From: Granulicella sp.
Lineage (GTDB): Bacteria; Acidobacteriota; Terriglobia; Terriglobales; Acidobacteriaceae
Assembly: GCA_025357875.1 (NCBI GenBank)
Contig: JANYLK010000054.1
Coordinates: 1 to 35,582 of the forward strand
DNA: 35,582 nt
Direction: 5' to 3'
The translations under genes were made by a program, and so were the position numbers. The notes under the pieces are model-generated. The model was not told the origin of the DNA and did not search any database. It saw nothing but the letters and a program-made list of their open reading frames with translations. Position 1 is the first letter of the stretch. Each line of letters begins with the position of its first letter. Shown piece after piece: positions 25,653 to 34,772 of the stretch.

Positions 25653-28628
25653 ATGTCCAGCCTCACCCGGTTTGCGCGCGTCTCCCTTGGTTTCTCAGTC
25701 TTAGCCCTACTGGCCGGATGCAATGGGGCGATTCCTGCAAATATGACGTCACCCGCCGCCACCACCCTCCACGGCGTTGTTCACGGCGGCCAGCAGCCCG
25801 TTACCGGCGCAACTATTCAGCTATACGCAGTCGGCACCACCGGCGACTCATCCGCCGCCACACTCCTGACTTTGCCCGTCCAGTCCGATTTGGCCGGCAA
25901 CTTTTCCATCACTGGAACGTATACCTGCCCGACCGGCGCCGCTCAAGTCTACCTCGTATCCACCGGAGGCAATCCCGGTCTTACCGCCGGCACTAATAAC
26001 ACCGCGATCGCCATGATGGCAGCTCTCGGCCAGTGCGGCTCGCTGACTTCCTCCTCCTTCATCTCCGTCGACGAAGTCACAACCGTCGGCTCCATCGCCG
26101 CCCTCTATCCCTACATGACCTCGGCGACCTCGCTCGGCTCCGGCGCAAGCGACGCAGCCAACTTCGCCACGGCGTTCGGCAATGTTGCCAAGTACACCGA
26201 CACCTCAACCGGCACCGCACCCGGACCGACCCTGCCTCTAGGCTTTTACGCCTCCAGCACGGAAATCAATACTCTCGGCAACATCATCGCCTCCTGCATC
26301 AACTCCACCGGCGGCATCGCCGGCGACGGCACCGCCTGCGGCAACCTCTTCAACCTGACTAAGTCGGGCGGCGTAGCCCCCACCAACACTATCGGGGCGA
26401 TGCTCAACATTCTCAACAACCCCACCCAGAACGACGCCGCCCTCTTCAGCCTTCCGGAACCGATTGCTCCCTTCCAGCCCGCGCTCAGCGCCGCACCATC
26501 GTCATGGACGTTGCCCATTCTTCCCATTGCGGCCACACCCTTCTTATCTGTCGCTAGTGGTACTTACAGCTCGGCGCAGTTTATTACCCTCACTGATGCG
26601 ACCGCCGGTGCCGTCTTTCACTACACCACCGACGGCTCGACCCCGACCTCCAGTTCCGCAGTCGCCTCCGGCACCATCACGGTCTCCTCCACGGAAATGC
26701 TCAAAGTCATCGCCCAGTCCAGCGGGTATGCCTCCAGTGCCGTAGCATCAGCCTCCTACACCATCACTGGCTCGGCGACGACATACAACATCAACGGACA
26801 AACCTCTCTATCGAACGGATGCGGTAGTACCGTTCCTCCGATTACAGTCACCCTCAGCTTCGGCGGCACCATAGTCCAAACCACAACCACCGATGCCAGC
26901 GGCAACTTCTCGTTCTCAAACGTCCCCAACGATACCTACACTATTACTCCGTCCATTGTCGGACCGACGTCTGCTTTCTCTCCCACCACCCAGACTGCGA
27001 TCGTAAGCGGTAGTAACTTCAATGCAACGTCCTTCGCCACAACCCTGGGCTATACCGTCTCCGGCACGGTCGCCTATACCGGCTCGCAAACCGGCCCGAT
27101 CTACCTCGTGCTCAACCCCGGTAGCTGCGGCGGGGGAGGAACCGAAGGTACCAGCATCTCCTCCAAAGGAGCCTTCACCATCCGTGGCGTACCGCCCGGC
27201 ACATTTACCCTGCAGGCCTTCATGGACAACCAGAGTCTAGGGACCCCGAACGGCTCCAATCCAACAGGCAACAAATCCGTGGCAGTTGCTACCTCAAACT
27301 ACAGCGGTGCTAATGTCACGCTGACCGATCCCGGAATAGTCACTATCACCTCAGCCCCCACTATCCAGGGCGCATCCGGATTCAATACTGGGGCGGTTGT
27401 CCAATTCAAGGCAGTCACCAGCAGCGGCATCGAGCAACCGACTTCATATACGCTTCAGTGGAGTACTAGTCCCACCTTCGCAACTGTCACCGGCACCAAG
27501 ACCTTTGCCGCGAACGGCACCAAGGCCGATGCATGGTTTTTGAATGGTCTCGCCGACACCAGCGTCTATTATTTCCGCGCATTCGGCTCATCGGCAGGAA
27601 CCGCCATAGGCCCGCTCTCCTCGATCTACGGTCCAGTGACCATTGGCCCGCCGACCGGCGGCAACGCGGTCTCGGGCTCTGTCATCTTCTCTACCGTCCC
27701 CACCGGACCCCTGTACGTGGGATTCCTCAGCCAGACCACCGGCAACTTCTATGCGGAATACATTGCCAGCCCGGCCAGCGCGCAGGCCTATACGATTCAA
27801 CTTCCTGCCGACAGTTACAACTTCTTTGCCATCCTGGATCAGAATAGCGACGGCCTGATCGATGCGGGCGACATCCAGAACGCCTCGGATAGCGGGGGCA
27901 ACAAAGCTCCAACAATCATCTCCGGACCCACCTCCAGTCTTAATCTGACGTTGCCCAGCGCCAACGCCGCCGCCGTAGTTACAACGTCCCACTTCAATTC
28001 AACCAACTCGGGAAGCAGTATCCAAGGCTACAACCTCAGCTTCCAGGTGAACGGCCTTATCAAACAGCCAGTCGCAGTCACGTTGATCTCCGGTCCCAAC
28101 GTAATCAACCCCGTCGACATCGCCCTATGCGGCGGAGTCGGAAGCAGTTGCGGCCATGGCTTCCAGATCTTTTTCGGTACAGGCACCACCGTCCCGTCCA
28201 TCGGCGATACTTACACATTCAACGTCACCTACACCGATACCACCACCACCACGATAACTGCCGTTATCACCGGCGTCCTGAACGCCTTCGCCACCAGTCT
28301 TTCGCCGCAGACCGGCACCAGCACCAGCACAACACCCACGTTCGCCTGGACCTACCCCCTCACCCCAGCTAATTATGTCTATTCGTTCGGCATTTGCTGC
28401 TCTAGCAACTCGGATATCTGGGATATTCCCGCAAACAACTCCCAAACAAACGGGTTTACCAGCGCGCAAATCCCGACAGCACAAATCCCATGGAACACAG
28501 ATCCCACAGGCAGCGGCAGCACGCCATCGATTGGTAGCTTAGTACATGGCACAACCTACTCCTGGCAAATTCAAGTTCAGGACAGCAACGGCAACTCGGC
28601 TCAGACCCAGGTTCAATATCAACCGTAA
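25653..28628 (+). CDS. Large mosaic surface lipoprotein
   Basis: A 991-residue predicted lipoprotein: signal peptide with lipobox Leu20-Ala-Gly-Cys23. The body is rich in Ser, Thr, Gly and Ala and is built from beta-sandwich modules. Residues about 295-372 match the chitobiase C-terminal-like repeat (SGTYSSAQ, HYTTDGSTPT). Carboxypeptidase-regulatory-like segments (TDASGNFSFSNVP, KGAFTIRGVPPGT) follow at about 375-550, then fibronectin-III-like segments. One EF-hand/dockerin-style calcium loop, DQNSDGLIDAGD, is near residue 728. No catalytic domain is recognised. Such proteins are common and poorly understood in Acidobacteriota; adhesion or polysaccharide binding at the cell surface is a guess. 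The gene stands alone between the divergent transporter and the carotenoid operon. Confidence 0.85.
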   Translation: MSSLTRFARVSLGFSVLALLAGCNGAIPANMTSPAATTLHGVVHGGQQPVTGATIQLYAVGTTGDSSAATLLTLPVQSDLAGNFSITGTYTCPTGAAQVYLVSTGGNPGLTAGTNNTAIAMMAALGQCGSLTSSSFISVDEVTTVGSIAALYPYMTSATSLGSGASDAANFATAFGNVAKYTDTSTGTAPGPTLPLGFYASSTEINTLGNIIASCINSTGGIAGDGTACGNLFNLTKSGGVAPTNTIGAMLNILNNPTQNDAALFSLPEPIAPFQPALSAAPSSWTLPILPIAATPFLSVASGTYSSAQFITLTDATAGAVFHYTTDGSTPTSSSAVASGTITVSSTEMLKVIAQSSGYASSAVASASYTITGSATTYNINGQTSLSNGCGSTVPPITVTLSFGGTIVQTTTTDASGNFSFSNVPNDTYTITPSIVGPTSAFSPTTQTAIVSGSNFNATSFATTLGYTVSGTVAYTGSQTGPIYLVLNPGSCGGGGTEGTSISSKGAFTIRGVPPGTFTLQAFMDNQSLGTPNGSNPTGNKSVAVATSNYSGANVTLTDPGIVTITSAPTIQGASGFNTGAVVQFKAVTSSGIEQPTSYTLQWSTSPTFATVTGTKTFAANGTKADAWFLNGLADTSVYYFRAFGSSAGTAIGPLSSIYGPVTIGPPTGGNAVSGSVIFSTVPTGPLYVGFLSQTTGNFYAEYIASPASAQAYTIQLPADSYNFFAILDQNSDGLIDAGDIQNASDSGGNKAPTIISGPTSSLNLTLPSANAAAVVTTSHFNSTNSGSSIQGYNLSFQVNGLIKQPVAVTLISGPNVINPVDIALCGGVGSSCGHGFQIFFGTGTTVPSIGDTYTFNVTYTDTTTTTITAVITGVLNAFATSLSPQTGTSTSTTPTFAWTYPLTPANYVYSFGICCSSNSDIWDIPANNSQTNGFTSAQIPTAQIPWNTDPTGSGSTPSIGSLVHGTTYSWQIQVQDSNGNSAQTQVQYQP

Positions 28629-28749
28629 TGTCGGCGAATTCGTCTCTGCTTTCACCTAGTCGACATGTTCGTCCCTTATTTTCGAAAGGAATCGACCGCA
28701 TCGCCTTCAGTTGCCATCACACTTGATTAGGAAGTGTAGGGTTAGAACA

Positions 28750-30279
28750 ATGGCAAGAAAATCGGTAGTGGTGATAGGGGCAGGGCCCGGTGGCCTAGCC
28801 TCGGCAATGTTGCTTGCGAAGCGTGGCTTTAAAGTACAGGTGTTTGAGAAGGCCCCGCGCATCGGAGGCCGGACCGCCGAGGTAGCCTTGGGCCCCTACC
28901 GTTTCGACCTCGGCCCCACCTTCCTTATGATGAAGTACCTGCTCGATGACCTGTTCCTCGGAGCAGAAAGGAAGACCAGCGACTATCTTGACCTGCGCGC
29001 ACTCGATCCGATGTACCGCCTCAACTTCTTCGATAAGACCATGCTCGTCCGCTCCAATCCATCCGACATGCGCGATGAAATTGAGCGCGTCTTTCCCGGT
29101 GAAGGCGCAGGCCTAGACAAGTTCCTCGCCACTGAAAAAGTTCGCTTTAAAAAGCTCTACCCCTGCCTGCAGAAGGAGTACGCCAGCCCCTTAGCCTTCC
29201 TGCACAAAACCCTAATCACGGCGCTCCCTCACATTGCTATCGGCAAGTCCCTCTACGACGTCCTCTCCACCTACTTCCGCTCCGAAGAACTCCGCCTTGC
29301 CTTCACCTTCCAATCGAAATATCTCGGCATGTCGCCATGGGATTGTCCCGGCCTGTTCGCCATGATCCCCTACACCGAACACGCCCACGGCATTTACCAC
29401 GTCATGGGCGGCCTTTCGCAAATTCCCCAGGCTTTCGCCAAAGTAGCCCGCGAAGAAGGCGCCGAGATCCACACCTCATGCGGCGTCAAGCAAGTCCTCC
29501 TGGAAGGCGGCAAAGCCTGCGGAGTCGAACTCGAATCCGGCCAGAAAATTCGGTCCGACGATGTGGTCATTAACGCAGACTTCGGGCACGCGATGACCAC
29601 CCTCTTCCCCGGCAGCAACCTCGGGAAGTACAGTCCCGCCGCGCTAGAAAAGCGGAAGTACTCCTGCTCTACCTTCATGATGTACCTCGGCCTTGACTGC
29701 ACCTTTCCCAACGCCGAGCATCACATGATCGTCTTCGCGCAGGACTACAAGAAATGCCTCGAACACATCACCAAAACCAAGACGCTCTCCGACGACCTCT
29801 CCGTTTACATCCGCAACGCAGTAACGCTCGATCCCTCCTGCGCGCCGGATGGGCATTCCGCTCTCTACATCCTCGCTCCAGTACCGAACAACACCAGCGG
29901 CATCGACTGGGAGCAACAAAAAGTTGCTTTTCGCGACTCGCTTCTTCAGCTTCTCGAAGAGCGGACGCCCTATAAAAATCTCCGTGCCCACATCCGCGAG
30001 GAGCTGATCCTCACTCCAGCCGACTGGGAGAAGCAAGTCGGCGTCTTCCTCGGCGCAACGTTCAACATGGGCCACAGCTGGGACCAGATGCTCTACTTCC
30101 GCCCCCACAATAAATTCGAGCTGTTCGACAACACTTACCTCGTCGGTGGTGGCACCCACCCCGGCAGCGGCCTGCCCACCATCTTTGAATCGGCGCGCAT
30201 CTCCTCCAACCTCATCAGCCGCAAGTACGGCGTTCCCCACCCAGCACCCACACCCTTCGCGGAACTAGGAATCGAATGA
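28750..30279 (+). CDS. crtN: Diapophytoene/phytoene desaturase, CrtN-like
   Basis: A 509-residue FAD-dependent desaturase. The N-terminal dinucleotide motif is GAGPGG (residues 10-15), followed by EKAPRIGGR and LGPTFLMM; the C-terminal block is YLVGGGTHPGSGLPTIFES. The middle part (SKYLGM, GIYHVMGGLSQIPQA, YSCSTFMMYLGLD, NNTSGIDW) resembles staphylococcal CrtN more than CrtI. CrtN introduces double bases of conjugation, i.e. successive double bonds, into C30 dehydrosqualene (or squalene) to give 4,4'-diaponeurosporene or diapolycopene. The ATG at 28750 is used because it gives the expected N-terminus; a weak GGAAGTGTAGGG precedes it. It is the first gene of a tightly packed operon whose other members fit C30 carotenoid modification. 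No crtM or hpnCDE gene is in the window. Confidence 0.88.
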   Translation: MARKSVVVIGAGPGGLASAMLLAKRGFKVQVFEKAPRIGGRTAEVALGPYRFDLGPTFLMMKYLLDDLFLGAERKTSDYLDLRALDPMYRLNFFDKTMLVRSNPSDMRDEIERVFPGEGAGLDKFLATEKVRFKKLYPCLQKEYASPLAFLHKTLITALPHIAIGKSLYDVLSTYFRSEELRLAFTFQSKYLGMSPWDCPGLFAMIPYTEHAHGIYHVMGGLSQIPQAFAKVAREEGAEIHTSCGVKQVLLEGGKACGVELESGQKIRSDDVVINADFGHAMTTLFPGSNLGKYSPAALEKRKYSCSTFMMYLGLDCTFPNAEHHMIVFAQDYKKCLEHITKTKTLSDDLSVYIRNAVTLDPSCAPDGHSALYILAPVPNNTSGIDWEQQKVAFRDSLLQLLEERTPYKNLRAHIREELILTPADWEKQVGVFLGATFNMGHSWDQMLYFRPHNKFELFDNTYLVGGGTHPGSGLPTIFESARISSNLISRKYGVPHPAPTPFAELGIE

Positions 30280-32171
30280 CCAGCGATGTCGCACGAGACC
30301 GCCTAACCCGCGCTCGAACTGCGCAGATTGGTTGGGCCAAGCTCCCTGCACACGAACGCGCCCGAGCATTGCGCCCGTTGCGCCACATCATCACCCAGCG
30401 CATCGACCAAATCATCACCACTATCTCCGACGAAGTCGGCAAGCCGCCCATGGACGCGCTCGCTGGCGACATCATGGTCACGCTCGAGCACCTCCGCTTC
30501 TACGAACGCCGCGCACCTCACATCCTGCGAATCAAGAAAATCGGCAAGTCGCGCCTCCTTTTCAGTGGAACCAGCTTCGTCGAAATCATGGAACCCCACG
30601 GCGTAGTCCTCATCTGCGCTCCGTGGAATTACCCGCTTCAGTTATCCGTCGTGCCTATGGTGACCGCCCTGTTCGCCGGTAACGCAGTCCTCCTCAAATG
30701 TAGCGAGCAAGCTCCTCGTACCGCCCAACTCGTCGCGGACATCTGCACTGCCGCAGGCCTGCCACCCGATCTGGTCCAGGTCTCCTGCGAATCCCCCGAC
30801 GAAGCCGCAGCCCTACTCGACGCCAGCCCCGACTTAGTCTTCTTCACCGGCAGCAATCGCAATGGCCGCATCGTCGCCGCCAAGGCCGCGACCCTGATGA
30901 TCCCCACTGTAATGGAACTAGGCGGCAAAGATCCCGCCCTGGTCTTTGCATCCTGTGATCTACAGCGCACTGTCAACGGTATCGCCTACGGAAGCTTCTC
31001 CAACTCCGGCCAGGTCTGCGTTGGCATCAAAAGAATCTACGTCCAACAACCCATCTACGAGAACTTCCTAAGCCTCTTCCTCGGCCGAGTCGCTCAACTC
31101 CGCTCCGGCACAGCTATTGAGAGTGACCTCGGACCAATCCGCCTCGATTCAGTCCGCCAGCGCCTGCATGAGCAAGTAAACGACGCCGTCGCCCGTGGCG
31201 CAAAGCTACATACGCCGCTACTCGCCGACTCCAAAACATCCGCCCCAATCGTCCTGACCGAAGTCTCCGCCGATGCCTCTCTCCTGCTCGACGAGAGCTT
31301 CGGCCCCGTAGTCTGCATCGCTCCGTTTCAAACCGAGACCGACGCGATCGCCGCAGCCAACTCCTCCGCCTTCGCACTAAGCGCCAGCGTATGGACCGGC
31401 GACAAAGCCCAAGCCCAACGCGTAGCTCTCCAACTCCAATCCGGCACTTGTGCCATCAACGACGTGATCCGCAACATAGGAAATCCACACGCCGCCTTCG
31501 GTGGAAATAAATCCAGCGGCCACGGCCGATACCACGGTGCCGAAGGCCTACGAACATTCTCCCGCGTGAAAACAATCATGACCGCAACCCACCCTCACCC
31601 AACCGAAATCCACTGGTTCCCATTCAAGGCCAGCACCTTCTCGCGCCTGCGCGCCATCCTCCAATTCCGCCACCGCAACGGCATCCGAAGCAGAATCAAA
31701 GCCCTCACCGGCCTATGGATGATGCTCCCATTCCTGATCTGCGGAGCCTGTATCGCCGAGTCCGCCACTACCTCCAATCCGCAAGGATCGCTCGCAGTAG
31801 AAGTCACCCTGCCACCACATGCCCGCGGACAGATCGCCTACCTCATCTTCGCATCCCCCCGCGGTTTTCCTGACAACCCTAACCAAGCCATGCGCCATGA
31901 CTTTGTTCCCGTAGCCCCATCAAATTCAACCCAGCAACGCATCACCATCGGACCCATCCCGCCCGGCCGATATGCCGTTAGCCTTTACCTAGACGAGAAC
32001 AGCAATCGCATGCTGGATAAGAGTTGGCTAGGCCTTCCGAGGGAAGCCGTAGGCGTCTCCAACAATCCGAGGAAAATCCTCGGCCCTCCACACTTCAATG
32101 ACGCCGCCTTCTTCCACGGCCAAACCTCCGAAACAATTCCCGTAACCCTGGTCTACTGCTGCAAGCCATGA
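30276..32171 (+). CDS. Aldehyde dehydrogenase (CrtNc/AldH-like) fused to DUF2141 domain
   Basis: A 631-residue fusion, in one uninterrupted frame. Residues 1-450 are an ALDH3-like aldehyde dehydrogenase: Asn118 (APWNYP), Glu214 (MELGGKDP) and catalytic Cys248 (SGQVCVG). In C30 carotenoid pathways this enzyme oxidises the terminal aldehyde to the carboxylic acid that is later glycosylated. After a basic linker comes a hydrophobic segment (about 475-495, ending in ICGACIAESA), then a DUF2141 domain (about 504-630; YAVSLYLDENSNRMLD, GLPREAVGVS). The hydrophobic part looks like a former signal peptide, so the ALDH would be cytoplasmic and DUF2141 periplasmic. ATGA overlaps join it to both neighbours. 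A fusion of the two, rather than separate genes, is the odd feature. Confidence 0.88.
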   Translation: MTSDVARDRLTRARTAQIGWAKLPAHERARALRPLRHIITQRIDQIITTISDEVGKPPMDALAGDIMVTLEHLRFYERRAPHILRIKKIGKSRLLFSGTSFVEIMEPHGVVLICAPWNYPLQLSVVPMVTALFAGNAVLLKCSEQAPRTAQLVADICTAAGLPPDLVQVSCESPDEAAALLDASPDLVFFTGSNRNGRIVAAKAATLMIPTVMELGGKDPALVFASCDLQRTVNGIAYGSFSNSGQVCVGIKRIYVQQPIYENFLSLFLGRVAQLRSGTAIESDLGPIRLDSVRQRLHEQVNDAVARGAKLHTPLLADSKTSAPIVLTEVSADASLLLDESFGPVVCIAPFQTETDAIAAANSSAFALSASVWTGDKAQAQRVALQLQSGTCAINDVIRNIGNPHAAFGGNKSSGHGRYHGAEGLRTFSRVKTIMTATHPHPTEIHWFPFKASTFSRLRAILQFRHRNGIRSRIKALTGLWMMLPFLICGACIAESATTSNPQGSLAVEVTLPPHARGQIAYLIFASPRGFPDNPNQAMRHDFVPVAPSNSTQQRITIGPIPPGRYAVSLYLDENSNRMLDKSWLGLPREAVGVSNNPRKILGPPHFNDAAFFHGQTSETIPVTLVYCCKP

Positions 32172-33691
32172 CAAATTCCACCCCCAATCCTCCCACTCGA
32201 AATCGTGTCGTCGTCATCGGTGCCGGCCTCGGCGGCATGACCGCAGCGATCCAGCTCGCCCACGCAGGCTACTCCGTCGACCTTCTCGAAAAGAACGGCA
32301 ACGTCGGCGGCAAGCTCAACGTCCACAAGGAAGCCGGCTTCAGCTTCGACCTCGGCCCATCCATCTTTACTCTTCCCCAAATCTTCCGCCCCGTCTTCGA
32401 GCACGATGGCAAGAAGCTTGAAGACTACATCCACCTCCAACGTGTCGATCCGCAGTGGCGCAACTTCTTTGAAGATGGCACGGTCGTCGATCTCTGGGAA
32501 GACGACGCCGCCATGCAGCTTCAACTCGCGAAGTTAGGCCAAGACGCTATCGAAGACTACGCAGATTTCCGCAAATATTCCAAGCTCCAGTACGACATCA
32601 CCAAACGCGGCTACTTCGACAAAGGCCTCGACACCTTCTGGGACTTCGTCAAGTTCTACGGCCTGCGAGACGGGCGCGGCCTTGACTACATGACCACCAT
32701 GTCTCGTGGAATTGAAAAGCGGGTCCGCAATCCCTACCTCCGCGACATCTTCGAATACTTCATCAAGTACGTCGGCTCCTCCGCGAAGGACGCTCCCGGC
32801 TTCATGAACCTCATGCCCAACATCCAGCTCGAATTCGGTCTCTGGTACGTCGGTGGAGGTCTCTATGAACTCGCCCGCGCCTTCGAGCAACGCATGCAGG
32901 AGACCGGCGTCCGCGTCCACCTGAACCATCGCGTCACTGAAATCATCAAGCATGGCACAAACGTCTCCGGCGTCATCGCACAGCCTACCGATGGGCCCGC
33001 TGTCACTCTCCCCGCCGACTTCGTCATCTCCAACATGGAAGTCGTACCTGCAACCGCGCAACTCCTCCGCGAACCTCCCCGCGTCATGAAGCGCCTCAAC
33101 CGCTACGAGCCATCCTGCTCCGGCATCGTCCTCCACCTAGGCCTCGACCGCGTCTACCCGCAACTCGCGCACCACAACTTCTTCTACTCCGCCGACCAAA
33201 AAAGTCACTTCGATCGCGTATTCAAAGCCAAGCTCTTACCCAACGATCCCACCATCTATCTCGTCGCTCCCACTCGCACGGACTCATCGCAGGCGCCGCC
33301 CGGCTGCGACAACATCAAGATCCTTCCCCATATCCCCTACCTGAACGACAAGCATCCTTACACGCGCGAAGATTGCGTCGCCCTCAAGGAGCTTTGCCTC
33401 GATAAGCTCGAACGCATGGGCCTCACCGACCTGCGCAAGCACATCCTCGTCGAAGACTTCTGGACACCCTTCGACATCGAAGAAAAATACCTCTCCAACC
33501 GAGGCTCCATCTATGGCGTCGTAAGCGACATGCGCAAAAACTTCGCCTTCAAAGCCCCCAAGCGCAGTCCCGACTATCGCAACCTGTTCTTCGTCGGCGG
33601 CACCGTCAACCCCGGCGGCGGCATGCCCATGGTCACCCTCTGCGGCCAGCATGTAGCCCGACTGGTAATGGAACAAGCCGAGCGCGTCTGA
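32168..33691 (+). CDS. crtP: 4,4'-diaponeurosporene/diapolycopene oxygenase, CrtP-like
   Basis: A 507-residue FAD-dependent amine-oxidase-fold enzyme with GAGLGG at residues 18-23 and FFVGGTVNPGGGMPM near the C-terminus. Several blocks are close to staphylococcal CrtP as I recall it: FDLGPSIFTLP, FIKYVGSSAKDAP, GLWYVGGGLYELA, YPQLAHHNFF, DPTIYLV, GLTDLRKHI and NRGSIYGVV. CrtP (also CrtNb) oxidises the terminal methyl of the C30 carotenoid to an aldehyde, which the neighbouring ALDH would take to the acid. The start overlaps the stop of the fusion gene as ATGA, and the next gene follows after 4 bases. Assignment as oxygenase rather than desaturase rests on this similarity and the operon content. 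Confidence 0.9.
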   Translation: MTNSTPNPPTRNRVVVIGAGLGGMTAAIQLAHAGYSVDLLEKNGNVGGKLNVHKEAGFSFDLGPSIFTLPQIFRPVFEHDGKKLEDYIHLQRVDPQWRNFFEDGTVVDLWEDDAAMQLQLAKLGQDAIEDYADFRKYSKLQYDITKRGYFDKGLDTFWDFVKFYGLRDGRGLDYMTTMSRGIEKRVRNPYLRDIFEYFIKYVGSSAKDAPGFMNLMPNIQLEFGLWYVGGGLYELARAFEQRMQETGVRVHLNHRVTEIIKHGTNVSGVIAQPTDGPAVTLPADFVISNMEVVPATAQLLREPPRVMKRLNRYEPSCSGIVLHLGLDRVYPQLAHHNFFYSADQKSHFDRVFKAKLLPNDPTIYLVAPTRTDSSQAPPGCDNIKILPHIPYLNDKHPYTREDCVALKELCLDKLERMGLTDLRKHILVEDFWTPFDIEEKYLSNRGSIYGVVSDMRKNFAFKAPKRSPDYRNLFFVGGTVNPGGGMPMVTLCGQHVARLVMEQAERV

Positions 33692-33695
33692 TTTC

Positions 33696-34772
33696 ATGCT
33701 CATCCTCACCCTGCTCATGATCGGCGGCCTCATCGCAGGGATCCTCCTCCTGCGAATAGTCCCCATCGTCACTCCGCGCGCACCAACAACCTCGATCCAA
33801 CCTGTAGTCAGCATCATCATCCCCGCGCGCAACGAAGCCACCAACCTCCCTCCCCTGCTCGAATCCCTCCGCAACTCCGCAATCGCCCCGTCCCAAATCC
33901 TCGCAGTCGACGACGGCTCAACCGACAACACCTCCGCCATCGCAATCCAACACGGCGCAACCGTAATCGCATCGGCCCCGCTGCCCGCAGGTTGGACCGG
34001 CAAAACCTGGGCCTGCCATCAAGGCGCACTCGCCGCGACCAGCGACGCCCTCTTCTTCCTCGACGCCGACACCTACTTCACCCCTACCGGCTACACCCGC
34101 ATCGTCGAACACTTCGCCACACTCCCACCCAACACTGCGCTCTCGCTCCTACCCTTCCACCGCACCCAGCTCTGGTACGAAGAACTTTCTCTCTTCTTCA
34201 ATATTCTCGTAGCGATGGGCGCAGGGGGATTCGGAAAACTCGACCCTCCACATCTCTTCGGCCAATCGCTTTTAATCCCGCGCGCTCTTTACGATCAAGC
34301 CGGCGGCCATGCAGCGGTCAAGCGCGAGATCCTGGAAAATCTCCACTTCGCCAACCACATTCGCACCGCCAACGGCCTCCCTGCTACGCTCGCCGGTCGC
34401 GGCACACTCGAGATGCGTATGTTCCCCCACGGCCTAACCCAACTCCGCGAGAGCTGGCAGAAAGCATTCTCCACCGGAGCCGGCGTAACCTCACCCCTCG
34501 TCCTCGCGCTCTCCATCTACTGGCTCGCAGCCGCCATGCTCACCGCGCTCCTCCTCGCAGCAATACACAATCCGCTGTGGTCCACGATCGCCACTCTTTA
34601 TCTCCTCAACGCCATCCAGATCGCTTGGTACGCCCGCCAACTCGGCACCTTCCGCTGGATCACCGCACTCCTCTATCCCATCCCGCTAGCCTTCTACTTC
34701 GTAATCTTCGCGCAATCAATCTGGCGCCAGACCCGTCGCCAACCCGTAACCTGGCGAGGCCGCCAGCTATGA
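33696..34772 (+). CDS. crtQ: Family 2 glycosyltransferase, CrtQ-like
   Basis: A 358-residue membrane-associated glycosyltransferase: an N-terminal helix (residues 2-24), a GT2 domain with IIPARNEA (41-48), VDDGSTDN (71-78) and DAD (123-125), then three C-terminal helices (about 265-345). GWTGKTWACHQGA and the C-terminal TWRGRQL parallel KWYGKSHACYQGV and EWKGRQY of staphylococcal CrtQ, which attaches glucose to the carboxyl of 4,4'-diaponeurosporenoate. It follows crtP by 4 bases and overlaps crtO by ATGA, so the whole set should be one transcript. The sugar actually transferred cannot be known from sequence. Confidence 0.87.
   Translation: MLILTLLMIGGLIAGILLLRIVPIVTPRAPTTSIQPVVSIIIPARNEATNLPPLLESLRNSAIAPSQILAVDDGSTDNTSAIAIQHGATVIASAPLPAGWTGKTWACHQGALAATSDALFFLDADTYFTPTGYTRIVEHFATLPPNTALSLLPFHRTQLWYEELSLFFNILVAMGAGGFGKLDPPHLFGQSLLIPRALYDQAGGHAAVKREILENLHFANHIRTANGLPATLAGRGTLEMRMFPHGLTQLRESWQKAFSTGAGVTSPLVLALSIYWLAAAMLTALLLAAIHNPLWSTIATLYLLNAIQIAWYARQLGTFRWITALLYPIPLAFYFVIFAQSIWRQTRRQPVTWRGRQL

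Noticed and set aside
28711..28749. Earlier start for the CrtN-like gene
   Set aside because: The added MPSHLIRKC-type residues precede the FAD-binding strand without need; the ATG at 28750 fits homologues.
28629..28749. Terminator or promoter between the lipoprotein gene and crtN
   Set aside because: Only a 5-base stem (TGTCG/CGACA) and no convincing -35/-10 pair could be seen.
31626..31790. Possibility that the ALDH-DUF2141 fusion is a frameshift artefact
   Set aside because: The frame is continuous through the linker with normal codon use and a sensible hydrophobic segment; a missing stop would require a substitution rather than an indel. Kept as real but flagged for checking in relatives.
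33992..34768. Long in-frame extension upstream of the crtO-like gene
   Set aside because: The translated stretch is Arg/His/Pro/Ser-rich, lies inside the glycosyltransferase gene in another frame, and is a composition shadow; the ATG at 34769 gives the correct family N-terminus.
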